From positions 1-64,000 of the forward strand of contig NZ_BMYR01000004.1 of assembly GCF_014652375.1 (NCBI RefSeq): DNA of 64,000 nucleotides, read 5' to 3'. The translations under genes were made by a program, and so were the position numbers. Shown in pieces: positions 47,016-54,675 of this stretch. Under the pieces are notes generated by a model that was not told where the DNA came from, did not search any database, and worked only from the letters and a program-made list of their open reading frames with translations. The DNA comes from Alishewanella tabrizica. GTDB taxonomy: Bacteria > Pseudomonadota > Gammaproteobacteria > Enterobacterales > Alteromonadaceae. Numbering within the stretch: position 1 is the first letter of the stretch; each line of letters opens with the position of its first letter.

Positions 47016-47039
47016 AACAAATAAGATAAAATAAACAAA
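47016..47039. promoter_or_regulatory. GACAAA-like direct repeat, site D (three copies)
   Basis: AACAAA-TAA-GATAAA-ATA-AACAAA: three hexamers at exact 9-bp spacing, each one base from GACAAA. It lies 59-82 bases upstream of the HTH-receiver start and just after a minus-strand TATAAT (47047-47052). The region is A/T-rich, so a chance match is possible. Confidence 0.4.
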
Positions 47040-47047
47040 TTTTGCAA

Positions 47048-50000
47048 TTATAAATCGGTTTTATCAATTTCTTGCAGGAGCGTGTTTAACAATAGTAGGG
47101 TTAAGTTATGGGTTTTAGCTGCCTGTTCGCATTGATTGGCGAGTTCAGAAATGGAATGGAAATCAAAACAGGCACTGGTGCCTTTTATTTTATGAAATTC
47201 AAGTTTTAATGTATCAAAATCTGCATCCACGAACAGTTGAGTCAGCCGAGTATGCTGTGATTGAAGACTTTGCAGATAATCGTGTTTTAAGCTGGCTAAA
47301 TCTTCATCAACTTCTGCGAGTGGTTTTTTAGGTTTAGTCGGCGTTGATTTCATCAAAAAACGTTGTACCTGCTGTAATAAAGTTTTCTTGTTAATGGGTT
47401 TTGTTAGGGTTGCATCAAAAAGCGGATTGTTATGCTGTAAATGCTTATTATCATATACGTCAGCACTTAACCGTATAATTGGTTTAGTAAAACCCTTTTT
47501 CCGCAGTTGTTCTGTCGCCACTATACCATCCATTTCGGGCATTTGTTGATCCATTAAAATCAAATCAAATGTGTGTTGCTCTACTAGCTGAAGAGCAACG
47601 CGGCCATTTTCAGCCAATTGAAACGTGACACCGGTCTCCTTTAACATGTGTGCTAACAGCGCTCGGATATCAGGTACATCATCGACTATAAGTAAATGTC
47701 CCTGCATTAGCACCGTTTCTGGTTGTTCTGGCTCGCTCGGCACAGAATGATTCAACTCTGCAGCGGTAGTAAATTTATGTTCTGGGATCAAAACAGTAAA
47801 GGTACTGCCCACGGCGGGTTTGCTCACCACGGTAAGTTGCATGCCCATCATGGTGGCTAAATGCTGGCTTATATACAAGCCCAAACCCGTTCCACCATAG
47901 CGCCGACTGGTACTACTATCAGCTTGTTGAAAAGCTTGAAAAAGTTGGCTTATTTGTAACTCTGATAAGCCAATACCTTGATCCGTTACCGACAAGGCTA
48001 AATGTCCGGCTTGCCAACACGCGCTAATCTCTACTGTCCCAGCCTCTGTGAACTTGATGGCATTAGACAGCAAATTATGCATAATTTGCTTAAGCCTAAA
48101 GGGATCTGCATTTAAACGCAAGTTTGCCGCTAAGGGATACTGCAATGATAGCTTGATATGTTTGGCATCGGCCAATGGCACAATACTTTGCCAGACATCT
48201 TCTAAAAAATGTTGAACAGAAAAAAACTCATTTACTAAGGTGAGCTTGCCTTCATCAATTTTAGACGAGTCTAAAATGTCATCAATTATCCGTTGTAAAT
48301 GTAACGTATTATTATAAATAAGCTGAGAGAAATATTGATGTTCTGCGCTATCCTGACTTTGTAATAGCTGTTCGCTAAAGCCTTTAATAACCGTGATTGG
48401 TGTTCTAATTTCGTGGCTCATATTCGCCAAAAAACGACTTTTTATATTGGCTAATTGCTGAGCTCTATCGCGTTCATTTTTTAATTCTTCGGTGCGGCTT
48501 AGCACGCGTTTTTCAAGTTCTGTGTTCAATTCAGTGCGTAGAGCCAACGTACTAGATAATTCGTGGTGCGACTCTATAACGCGCTGCTGTAACTGATTTA
48601 AATTCGTTAATACGGTTTCAAACTCAATAGAACTGCTTTTAAGTTTCGGAGGCACAGTAAGAGTATTTTCGTCTGCCGTCCAACTCGCCGCATAGTTTGC
48701 AAGTTGTTCTAAAGAACGGGTATAGCTTCGCGCAAAACGGCTAGATGCCCACGCGATAAACTCCAACATAAATACGGAGAGCAACATCGCTAGCAGCAAA
48801 TAACTGTGGTATCGCAAGCTTACTGCAGTTGTCGCAATTTTATCTTGATGAAGCCAACCCGTTAACTGATTGTAGTGCTCAATCACGATAGCCTCATACG
48901 ATGAGGTAAAACGCATAAGCGACAACGTGTGGAACCATTGCCCTAATAGTAGAACATGTTGTGGTGATGGTGAACGCGCTTCGATGTCGGCAATGTGGCC
49001 AATGAGTGTCGACTCGTTACTGCCCCAGAGTTTACGGTTTTCTTTGTCTAATAATAGTTGCTGTATAAATGATTCTTTGCTTGCCGCCAGCACTGTGTTT
49101 AACCTTGCCAATGCCACAGACACTTCAATAACGCCCGCAAATTCACCTTGATTAAACAATGGTTGGCTAATGGCAAAGAGCAGATCATTACCTAAGCGAG
49201 CGCCTGTAAAACTATCGGTAATAATTGGCTTGCCGTTAGCTGCAGGATAAGTAAAGTAATCTCGATGACTGACATTAAGGTTAGTGATTTCGCTTGAGAC
49301 AATGCCATCTTTAAAAAAGCTTATCACCGAACCTTGTGAGTCAGTGACCAGCGCGGAAATAAATTCTTGCCGTTGCTCAGTTAGGGCCTGTAACACGGGT
49401 TTAGGCGCAGCGAACGTGAGCATTTCTGCGGCCAGCGCTAAGGTACCTTGATAACGATTGATTAAGCTCGTAAGTTCGGCATCGCGCTTTATTTGCTCGA
49501 GGGTATAAGATTCAACTTTAGAGGATAAATGTAAGACGATAGTAGCATGTAAAATAAGGGCTATAAATAATGAGCCAGGGATAGCGCTATACAACGCAAT
49601 ACGTTGCGAGAGTTGTTTTTGTAAATGTTGTTGCTTTTGTATTTGCGTGGAGGCGGATAACGCCAACAGAAATTGCGAAGCTCTAAGGTTTAACGCAAAT
49701 AACATCACGACTAAAAACCAGACAAAGGCCGCATGGTAAACATTAGGAAAAAGGGCAATGGGCCCATACTGCCACAACAACACGGCTGACACGGGAATAT
49801 ACAGCAGTATCGGTAAGGCGGCGCGTTTGTCAGCGGTAGGTGAAAATAATGCAACTAATAACCACTGTGCTAGGGCAAGGAACCAATACACGGGGGTACT
49901 CACGGGAAGCATCACCAACATTAAAGCAGGCAGGGCCCATAATCCACCAAAGCGTGATTGCAAAGTGATAAAAACAGCATTACCCATAAGAAAGGGTATT

Positions 50001-50125
50001 ACAAAGGGTAGATTGACGCTGAGTAGGTTCGCTAAGCAGCCAAAGCCACATAAAATAGCAAAATAGCTCACACGGCGAACACTGGGTGTTTTACCAAGGC
50101 GAGCAGTTACCCAGCTTAAGTTCAC
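47048..50125 (-). CDS. Membrane hybrid histidine kinase with Cache-type sensor, receiver and HPt
   Basis: 1025-residue sensor. Several N-terminal membrane helices (~15-155, MASE-like), then a further helix (~180-200), a Cache-like extracytoplasmic domain (~205-420) and another helix (~430-455). A coiled coil leads to HisKA (His ~571 in MSHEIRTPITVIKG), HATPase (LLSNAIKFTEAG, GGTGLGLYIS), receiver (LLIVDDVPD, LILMDQQMPEMDG, LTKPIN) and HPt (HKIKGTSACFDF). It starts with GTG inside the stop of the upstream GAF kinase (4-base overlap) and is the last gene of a four-gene leftward operon. Its HPt can pass phosphate to the receivers encoded on both sides. Confidence 0.92.
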   Translation of the reverse strand: MNLSWVTARLGKTPSVRRVSYFAILCGFGCLANLLSVNLPFVIPFLMGNAVFITLQSRFGGLWALPALMLVMLPVSTPVYWFLALAQWLLVALFSPTADKRAALPILLYIPVSAVLLWQYGPIALFPNVYHAAFVWFLVVMLFALNLRASQFLLALSASTQIQKQQHLQKQLSQRIALYSAIPGSLFIALILHATIVLHLSSKVESYTLEQIKRDAELTSLINRYQGTLALAAEMLTFAAPKPVLQALTEQRQEFISALVTDSQGSVISFFKDGIVSSEITNLNVSHRDYFTYPAANGKPIITDSFTGARLGNDLLFAISQPLFNQGEFAGVIEVSVALARLNTVLAASKESFIQQLLLDKENRKLWGSNESTLIGHIADIEARSPSPQHVLLLGQWFHTLSLMRFTSSYEAIVIEHYNQLTGWLHQDKIATTAVSLRYHSYLLLAMLLSVFMLEFIAWASSRFARSYTRSLEQLANYAASWTADENTLTVPPKLKSSSIEFETVLTNLNQLQQRVIESHHELSSTLALRTELNTELEKRVLSRTEELKNERDRAQQLANIKSRFLANMSHEIRTPITVIKGFSEQLLQSQDSAEHQYFSQLIYNNTLHLQRIIDDILDSSKIDEGKLTLVNEFFSVQHFLEDVWQSIVPLADAKHIKLSLQYPLAANLRLNADPFRLKQIMHNLLSNAIKFTEAGTVEISACWQAGHLALSVTDQGIGLSELQISQLFQAFQQADSSTSRRYGGTGLGLYISQHLATMMGMQLTVVSKPAVGSTFTVLIPEHKFTTAAELNHSVPSEPEQPETVLMQGHLLIVDDVPDIRALLAHMLKETGVTFQLAENGRVALQLVEQHTFDLILMDQQMPEMDGIVATEQLRKKGFTKPIIRLSADVYDNKHLQHNNPLFDATLTKPINKKTLLQQVQRFLMKSTPTKPKKPLAEVDEDLASLKHDYLQSLQSQHTRLTQLFVDADFDTLKLEFHKIKGTSACFDFHSISELANQCEQAAKTHNLTLLLLNTLLQEIDKTDL

Positions 50126-51480
50126 GCGATCACCACTGGCAAGGTAACACGAAACGCTGTACCTGAAGGCCCAGTATGTTTAAGCTCAATTTGCCCACCA
50201 TGTTGATCAATAATGGCCTTTGATAATGATAGACCCAAGCCGGTGCCTTGCCCGACATCTTTGGTGGTGAAAAAAGGCTCAAAAATCCGCGTTTGCGCTT
50301 CAATAGGAATACCCGAACCGTTATCGATGATCTCAAAGTAGCAATGTGAAGCTTCTTGCCCTGACGTGATATTGATCAGACCTTTGCCCTCACTTACCGC
50401 CTGATTGGCATTGATAATTAAATTTAAAATAACCTGATTAAGCTGATTAGCATTCACAATCACCGATGGATTAGCTTCAGATAACGTTAATTGCAGTACT
50501 GAGTTGTGTTTTATTTGCGTTTTAGCAATTTTAACCGCACTGTCCAATAACTGATTCAATGGCATCTGTGTAGTTTTTTTATCATCAGGATGCGAATAGC
50601 TTCGCAGATTATTAATTATATCGCGTGCGCGTCGGGCGCCTTCTAGCGATTCATCAATAAGGTCTTTACCATCATTAAGCAAAAAATTGACATCAATTGC
50701 TGAACCCGTTTGCTTTAACAGAGAACTGGCATCAGGCACCTGCGATGCCTTTAGTACCTTTTCAAGATCGGCCAAATACACTTTTAGTGTATTTAAGTTA
50801 CTGTAAATAAACCCAAGAGGATTATTTAATTCATGCGCCACACCGGCCGCAAGTTGGCCTAAAGAGGCCATTTTCTCTTGTTGTAATAAGCTTTGTTCAA
50901 TACGGTGTTGGCGTTGTAATAATTGATCGCGTTCTGAAATTAAGCGACGGGTTTCAACTTGGGTAAGGGTGTTAGCAACAAAGCTGGTAAATGAGCTTAA
51001 AAGCTCTTGAATTTGTGCACTAAACGCGCCGCGTTTATCACTTAACAGCAATAACACATAATGAGATTGTGACGTATGAAAAGGGTGACTTAATACTGAA
51101 TGTACCTCATCAAACGTAACAGCAAAATAGTCATCCCACCACGCTAATCCTTTCACATTAAAAAAATTTAACGTGGAGTGCGTTAAGTTTTGTAGATTCT
51201 CTAAGGGTATAGGAATTTCAGATAATTGCTCATTAGTGCTTCGGAGCAGCTCAAGGTGTTGCTGTTTTTCATCTACAACTAATAATATGATATGTTGGCA
51301 ATTAATCACCTCATGGATCACCGCAAATAGTTTTTGAAAAATTTGTTCATGTTTATCCGAGCTTAAAATGGCATTAAGGCCGCTCAAGATTAAATCGTTT
51401 AAAAACTTAAAGCGCTCAAGTTGTTTCTTTTCATAGCTTAGTTGCAGCAGTTTTTCTTGTAATTGTTCATTCGTTAGCAT
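50122..51480 (-). CDS. GAF-like histidine kinase coupled to FIST
   Basis: 452 residues from ATG 51480 (GGAGC upstream; a TTG four codons earlier is less likely). The N-terminal ~190 residues form a GAF-like sensor flanked by coiled coils. The HisKA box is GQLAAGVAHELNNPLGFI, with HATPase motifs LNLIINANQAVSEGKG, DNGSGIP and GTGLGLSLSKAI. No membrane segment or receiver. It starts 14 bases inside the FIST gene and its stop overlaps the membrane hybrid kinase by 4 bases. The two kinases and FIST are therefore made together, and FIST is the likely input for this kinase. Confidence 0.9.
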   Translation of the reverse strand: MLTNEQLQEKLLQLSYEKKQLERFKFLNDLILSGLNAILSSDKHEQIFQKLFAVIHEVINCQHIILLVVDEKQQHLELLRSTNEQLSEIPIPLENLQNLTHSTLNFFNVKGLAWWDDYFAVTFDEVHSVLSHPFHTSQSHYVLLLLSDKRGAFSAQIQELLSSFTSFVANTLTQVETRRLISERDQLLQRQHRIEQSLLQQEKMASLGQLAAGVAHELNNPLGFIYSNLNTLKVYLADLEKVLKASQVPDASSLLKQTGSAIDVNFLLNDGKDLIDESLEGARRARDIINNLRSYSHPDDKKTTQMPLNQLLDSAVKIAKTQIKHNSVLQLTLSEANPSVIVNANQLNQVILNLIINANQAVSEGKGLINITSGQEASHCYFEIIDNGSGIPIEAQTRIFEPFFTTKDVGQGTGLGLSLSKAIIDQHGGQIELKHTGPSGTAFRVTLPVVIA

Positions 51481-52660
51481 GCTTTGCTCCAAACAGCACA
51501 GCTGAAATCATTAAATTCCCATGACGGCTTGAACCATCAAGAAAACAACCTTGCTCACCAAAAGTGAAGGTCACAATAAAGGGAAGATCACCCAGTTCAG
51601 CTTTGATGGCCTCTTGTACCTCAGCCAAATTATCCTGTACTGCTAACATACAACCAGCACAATACACAATAATGGCACCCGCGGCGTCACAATTGTATTG
51701 AAATTTGAGATTCTGACGAGCCGTTTTAACCACATCGCCGGCACGGGCAATTAAATCTGCTTTATCACCCTGCATCAACCAGAGGGGTTCGCCAGTTTTC
51801 AATGCTGAAAATAATGATAGACTCTTATCGTCATGCATCACGGCTGGATGTGATAATAAATGCAAAGGTAAGGCGTTATGTTGGCTAACTTCGCGTCCCA
51901 GTGGAAATAACGTACTTTCCATTAATATATTTCCTGGCGACAGCGGTGCAGCGCCAGCTTGCTGCAACCAATCATTATAAACATCTGCCGCGGGCAGATG
52001 ATCTATGGTGTACAAGCGCCTGTCTGTTACCGACGTCACGGTCCCCCCTAAGCCCGTAGTAAAATACCCACTGCTAAAAAAACTACTCATAGGCGTTGAA
52101 GGGTAAAACACAGCTACAATCATATGATCGCCTGACAGCTTGCTGCCGTCATATTGTAGCCATTGACCACTCACATCATTATCTGCGGTACTTCCGCCAA
52201 AAATGGGCACAGTGGTACCCACTATGTCTTGGATCCCATGTAATACGTCTTCTTCACACCCAGGTGCCTGTAAACACCAAATTAAGGTTGGGAGTTCGTT
52301 GCTTTTGCCCGCTTTTTGCATTGCTTGTTGTATCGCCATGCTCGCTTGTTGCCTACCATTATCGCTCAGCGACGCCGAACCGACGCCGTAAAATCCCTGA
52401 GGATCATCGATTAACATGAGCGTGGCGCTCTCAGCCTGTTGTGTATTCATGCCTGTTTGATCGGCGCAGCCTAAACATGAGGATCCTGCAAGCCAGTGTT
52501 TGGCAATGACGTGACTATTCGCATAGGAACTTAATCGTTGTATTGCCGCCACCGAACCAAAACATAAGGCTATGGCGGCTTGTTGTGTTCGCGTAGCACT
52601 GAGGTTATCTAACTGGGCGTCAATTTGTTGCAAATCTAATCGTAGTGTTTGAATTTTCAT
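51467..52660 (-). CDS. FIST-domain sensory protein (second copy)
   Basis: 397-residue soluble protein with FIST_N and FIST_C domains. Recognisable parts are IALCFGSVAAIQ, WLAGSSCLGCADQTG, VPIFGGSTADNDVSG and CAGCMLAVQ followed by PFIVTFTFGEQGCF. Several cysteines (SSCLGCAD, VYCAGCML, GEQGCF) could bind metal or sense redox, though this is speculative. GAGGA precedes the ATG and lies in the end of the receiver/HD-GYP gene, 2 bases away. Its end overlaps the GAF kinase start, repeating the FIST-kinase arrangement seen at 9983-13001. Confidence 0.87.
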   Translation of the reverse strand: MKIQTLRLDLQQIDAQLDNLSATRTQQAAIALCFGSVAAIQRLSSYANSHVIAKHWLAGSSCLGCADQTGMNTQQAESATLMLIDDPQGFYGVGSASLSDNGRQQASMAIQQAMQKAGKSNELPTLIWCLQAPGCEEDVLHGIQDIVGTTVPIFGGSTADNDVSGQWLQYDGSKLSGDHMIVAVFYPSTPMSSFFSSGYFTTGLGGTVTSVTDRRLYTIDHLPAADVYNDWLQQAGAAPLSPGNILMESTLFPLGREVSQHNALPLHLLSHPAVMHDDKSLSLFSALKTGEPLWLMQGDKADLIARAGDVVKTARQNLKFQYNCDAAGAIIVYCAGCMLAVQDNLAEVQEAIKAELGDLPFIVTFTFGEQGCFLDGSSRHGNLMISAVLFGAKHANE

Positions 52661-52662
52661 AT

Positions 52663-53994
52663 TTATTCCTCTTCATCTAGCGCCGATCCAGCTAGTCCGG
52701 TAATAACTATTTGCAGTTGCTCATTATGTTTTCGTTGGTATTGGGTCAATTTTTGTAACGAGCTTTCGGTAATACTGTGCCCCTTGGGTAATAACAGCAT
52801 TTGTCTCGCGTTGTAGAGATTTTGTTTTAACACCATACCTGGTTGTAATTGGGAAATTGGAATAAATTGCTGTTGCGATGCCGCCTTTGTCAGCGCATTA
52901 CGACTAACCAATTTAGACAATGCCATCACGACATCTGGATCATAGTGAGTGCCCTGTAAGCGTTTAATTGTGTCTAATGCTTCATGTTGTGAATATTTTT
53001 GTGGTTGTAACCGCTGTAATAAATGCCCCCAGTAATCCCGCGCAACGGCTAGAATTCGGGCACCTAAAATAATATCAGTACCTATGCGCTGAGAGGGCAC
53101 ACCCGAGCCATTAAAACGCTCAAATTGCTGCGCAATAATTTCGGCCACCGGCAATAAGTGCCCCGCGGGATGCAGAATGTCTTCAGCCTGTTGTGGATGC
53201 AGTAAATAGAGTTGTCGCTCATGGTTGTCTAGTTTATAAAAGGGTGACTGCAATAAATTGGGGGGTAAGCTAACCTTGCCTAACTCAGAAAATAAACCCG
53301 CTTGATAACAACGTTGCTGTTGCTCACGACTAAGCTCCAGCGTGCGCGCCAGCGAACGACAGGTATTTGCAACATTTAATGCAAATTCACCGCTGAGTTG
53401 TGGATTAATACTAATAATATTATAAAGGACTTCTAAAAGTGCTTTGTGATCTTTATCAAGGGTTTCCAAGTTTGCTTTAAGTTGCCGCAATAGCTTTTTT
53501 AATTGCTGTGTACGCTGTTGTACAATTTCCTCTAAATTGTGATTTAGCGTTTTTAATTCTTTATTTTGTCGACTAATTTTTTGTGTCAAGAGTTTGTTAT
53601 TTCTTACCAGCAAAAAATATTTTATGCCTTCGTCAACAATGTCTAACAACTCCTGATTGTCCCAAGGTTTTTGGACGTAGCGATGAATTTTGCCAATGTT
53701 AATGGCACTAATTGTTGAGCTTAAATCGGCATAACCTGTCATGAGTATGCGATACGCATCGGGTTGCATTACCGCAGCTTGCGCTAAAAGTTCTGCTCCT
53801 GTCATCTCGGGCATACGCATATCTGAGATAATGAGATGCACAGACTCTTGCTGCAAAATTGCGAGTGCCGCCTTACCACTGTTAGCTTGTAAAAGACGCA
53901 CTGGTTTTGCGGCAAACACACGGGTAAGCGCTTTTAAAATGCTTATCTCGTCATCAACACAGAGTAGCGTTGGGTGGTTTTCGGTTACCGTCAT
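52663..53994 (-). CDS. Response regulator with degenerate HD-GYP-like domain
   Basis: 443 residues from ATG 53994 (GAGGA 7 bases upstream). The receiver at ~8-125 is intact (LLCVDDE, LIISDMRMPEMTG, VQKPWD). A coiled coil (~130-190) leads to an HD-GYP-like domain (~200-375) that has lost its metal site: HDIGK reads SELGK, HHE reads QQF, GSGYP reads GSGVP and VADxYD reads VARDYW; the HP motif His is kept. It is therefore unlikely to hydrolyse c-di-GMP and may bind it or only make protein contacts. First gene of the leftward operon, divergent from the second HTH-receiver gene. Confidence 0.85.
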   Translation of the reverse strand: MTVTENHPTLLCVDDEISILKALTRVFAAKPVRLLQANSGKAALAILQQESVHLIISDMRMPEMTGAELLAQAAVMQPDAYRILMTGYADLSSTISAINIGKIHRYVQKPWDNQELLDIVDEGIKYFLLVRNNKLLTQKISRQNKELKTLNHNLEEIVQQRTQQLKKLLRQLKANLETLDKDHKALLEVLYNIISINPQLSGEFALNVANTCRSLARTLELSREQQQRCYQAGLFSELGKVSLPPNLLQSPFYKLDNHERQLYLLHPQQAEDILHPAGHLLPVAEIIAQQFERFNGSGVPSQRIGTDIILGARILAVARDYWGHLLQRLQPQKYSQHEALDTIKRLQGTHYDPDVVMALSKLVSRNALTKAASQQQFIPISQLQPGMVLKQNLYNARQMLLLPKGHSITESSLQKLTQYQRKHNEQLQIVITGLAGSALDEEE

Positions 53995-54015
53995 CAAGCA
54001 ATCCTCAATTTCCCA

Positions 54016-54030
54016 TTTGTCTTATTTGTC
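54016..54030 (-). promoter_or_regulatory. GACAAA direct repeat, site C
   Basis: On the minus strand GACAAA-TAA-GACAAA, two perfect hexamers 9 bp apart, starts 10 bases after the -10 of the leftward operon. On the plus strand the same repeats overlap the -35 of the divergent HTH-receiver gene, so one regulator bound here could control both directions. Confidence 0.65.
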
Positions 54031-54055
54031 TTTTGGGTTAGTTATATGCTATAAC
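54026..54055 (+). promoter_or_regulatory. Promoter of second HTH-receiver operon
   Basis: TTGTCT (54026-54031), 18-base spacer, TATAAC (54050-54055). It overlaps the divergent minus-strand promoter, so the two -10 elements are only 3 bases apart and transcription in the two directions is likely to compete. Confidence 0.5.
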
Positions 54056-54069
54056 AAGCAAAAGGTCAA
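54041..54069 (-). promoter_or_regulatory. Promoter of leftward receiver/FIST/kinase operon
   Basis: Read on the minus strand: TTGACC (54069-54064), 17-base spacer, TATAAC (54046-54041). The spacer and -10 overlap the inverted repeat TTATA-GCA-TATAA (54043-54055). Confidence 0.65.
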
Positions 54070-54092
54070 ATAGTATGGTAGGTAGTACACAC

Positions 54093-54662
54093 ATGAAAAC
54101 ATTGAAACCCGGCGAAATTGCTGAATATTGTGATGTGCATCACCGCACTGTGAGTCGCTGGATAGCCAATGGACAGTTGAAAGGGCACAAACTTCCTGGA
54201 CGAGGCAATTACCGCGTGCAGTTAGATGATTTTTTAGCATTTTTACAAAAACAAAAAATGCCATTACCCACAGAACTCATGGGCGCGGTTCAACCTAGCA
54301 CGCCCAAGGTAATGATTATAGACGATGAACCGGCATTTCGAGCGGCCATAAAGCGTGCGCTGTATGGCCTTGAATACGATATTACGTTGGCCAATGATGG
54401 GTTTCAAGCGGGAGTAAAGCTGATGCAGCTGCAACCTGACTTAATAACATTAGATTTAGATATGCCCGGCTTAAATGGTTTTGAAGTGCTAACCTTTATT
54501 AGACAAACGCCTGAATTAGCAGGCTTAAAAGTGCTAGTCATCTCGGGGTTGTCTGAAGATGATTTAGTGAAAGCAAAAACGCTTGGGGCCGATGCGGTGT
54601 TGCCTAAGCCTTTTGAAAATACAGCGCTAAGTGCGCTGGTCACAAAGATGTTAGCAACGTAA
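54093..54662 (+). CDS. HTH-receiver protein (second copy)
   Basis: 189 residues from the ATG at 54093; an ATG six codons earlier is possible. An excisionase-like HTH at ~4-52 (LKPGEIAEYCDVHHRTVSRW, then GRGNYRV) precedes a complete receiver at ~72-188 (IIDDE, phosphosite Asp121 in ITLDLDMPGLNG, VISGLS, LPKPFE). Same unusual order as the protein at 46355, but the HTH sequences differ enough for different DNA targets. It heads an operon with receiver-PAS-EAL and receiver-HDOD genes, with gaps of 13 and 14 bases, and shares its promoter region with the leftward operon. Confidence 0.85.
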   Translation: MKTLKPGEIAEYCDVHHRTVSRWIANGQLKGHKLPGRGNYRVQLDDFLAFLQKQKMPLPTELMGAVQPSTPKVMIIDDEPAFRAAIKRALYGLEYDITLANDGFQAGVKLMQLQPDLITLDLDMPGLNGFEVLTFIRQTPELAGLKVLVISGLSEDDLVKAKTLGADAVLPKPFENTALSALVTKMLAT

Positions 54663-54675
54663 AAAGGCTGCCGTT

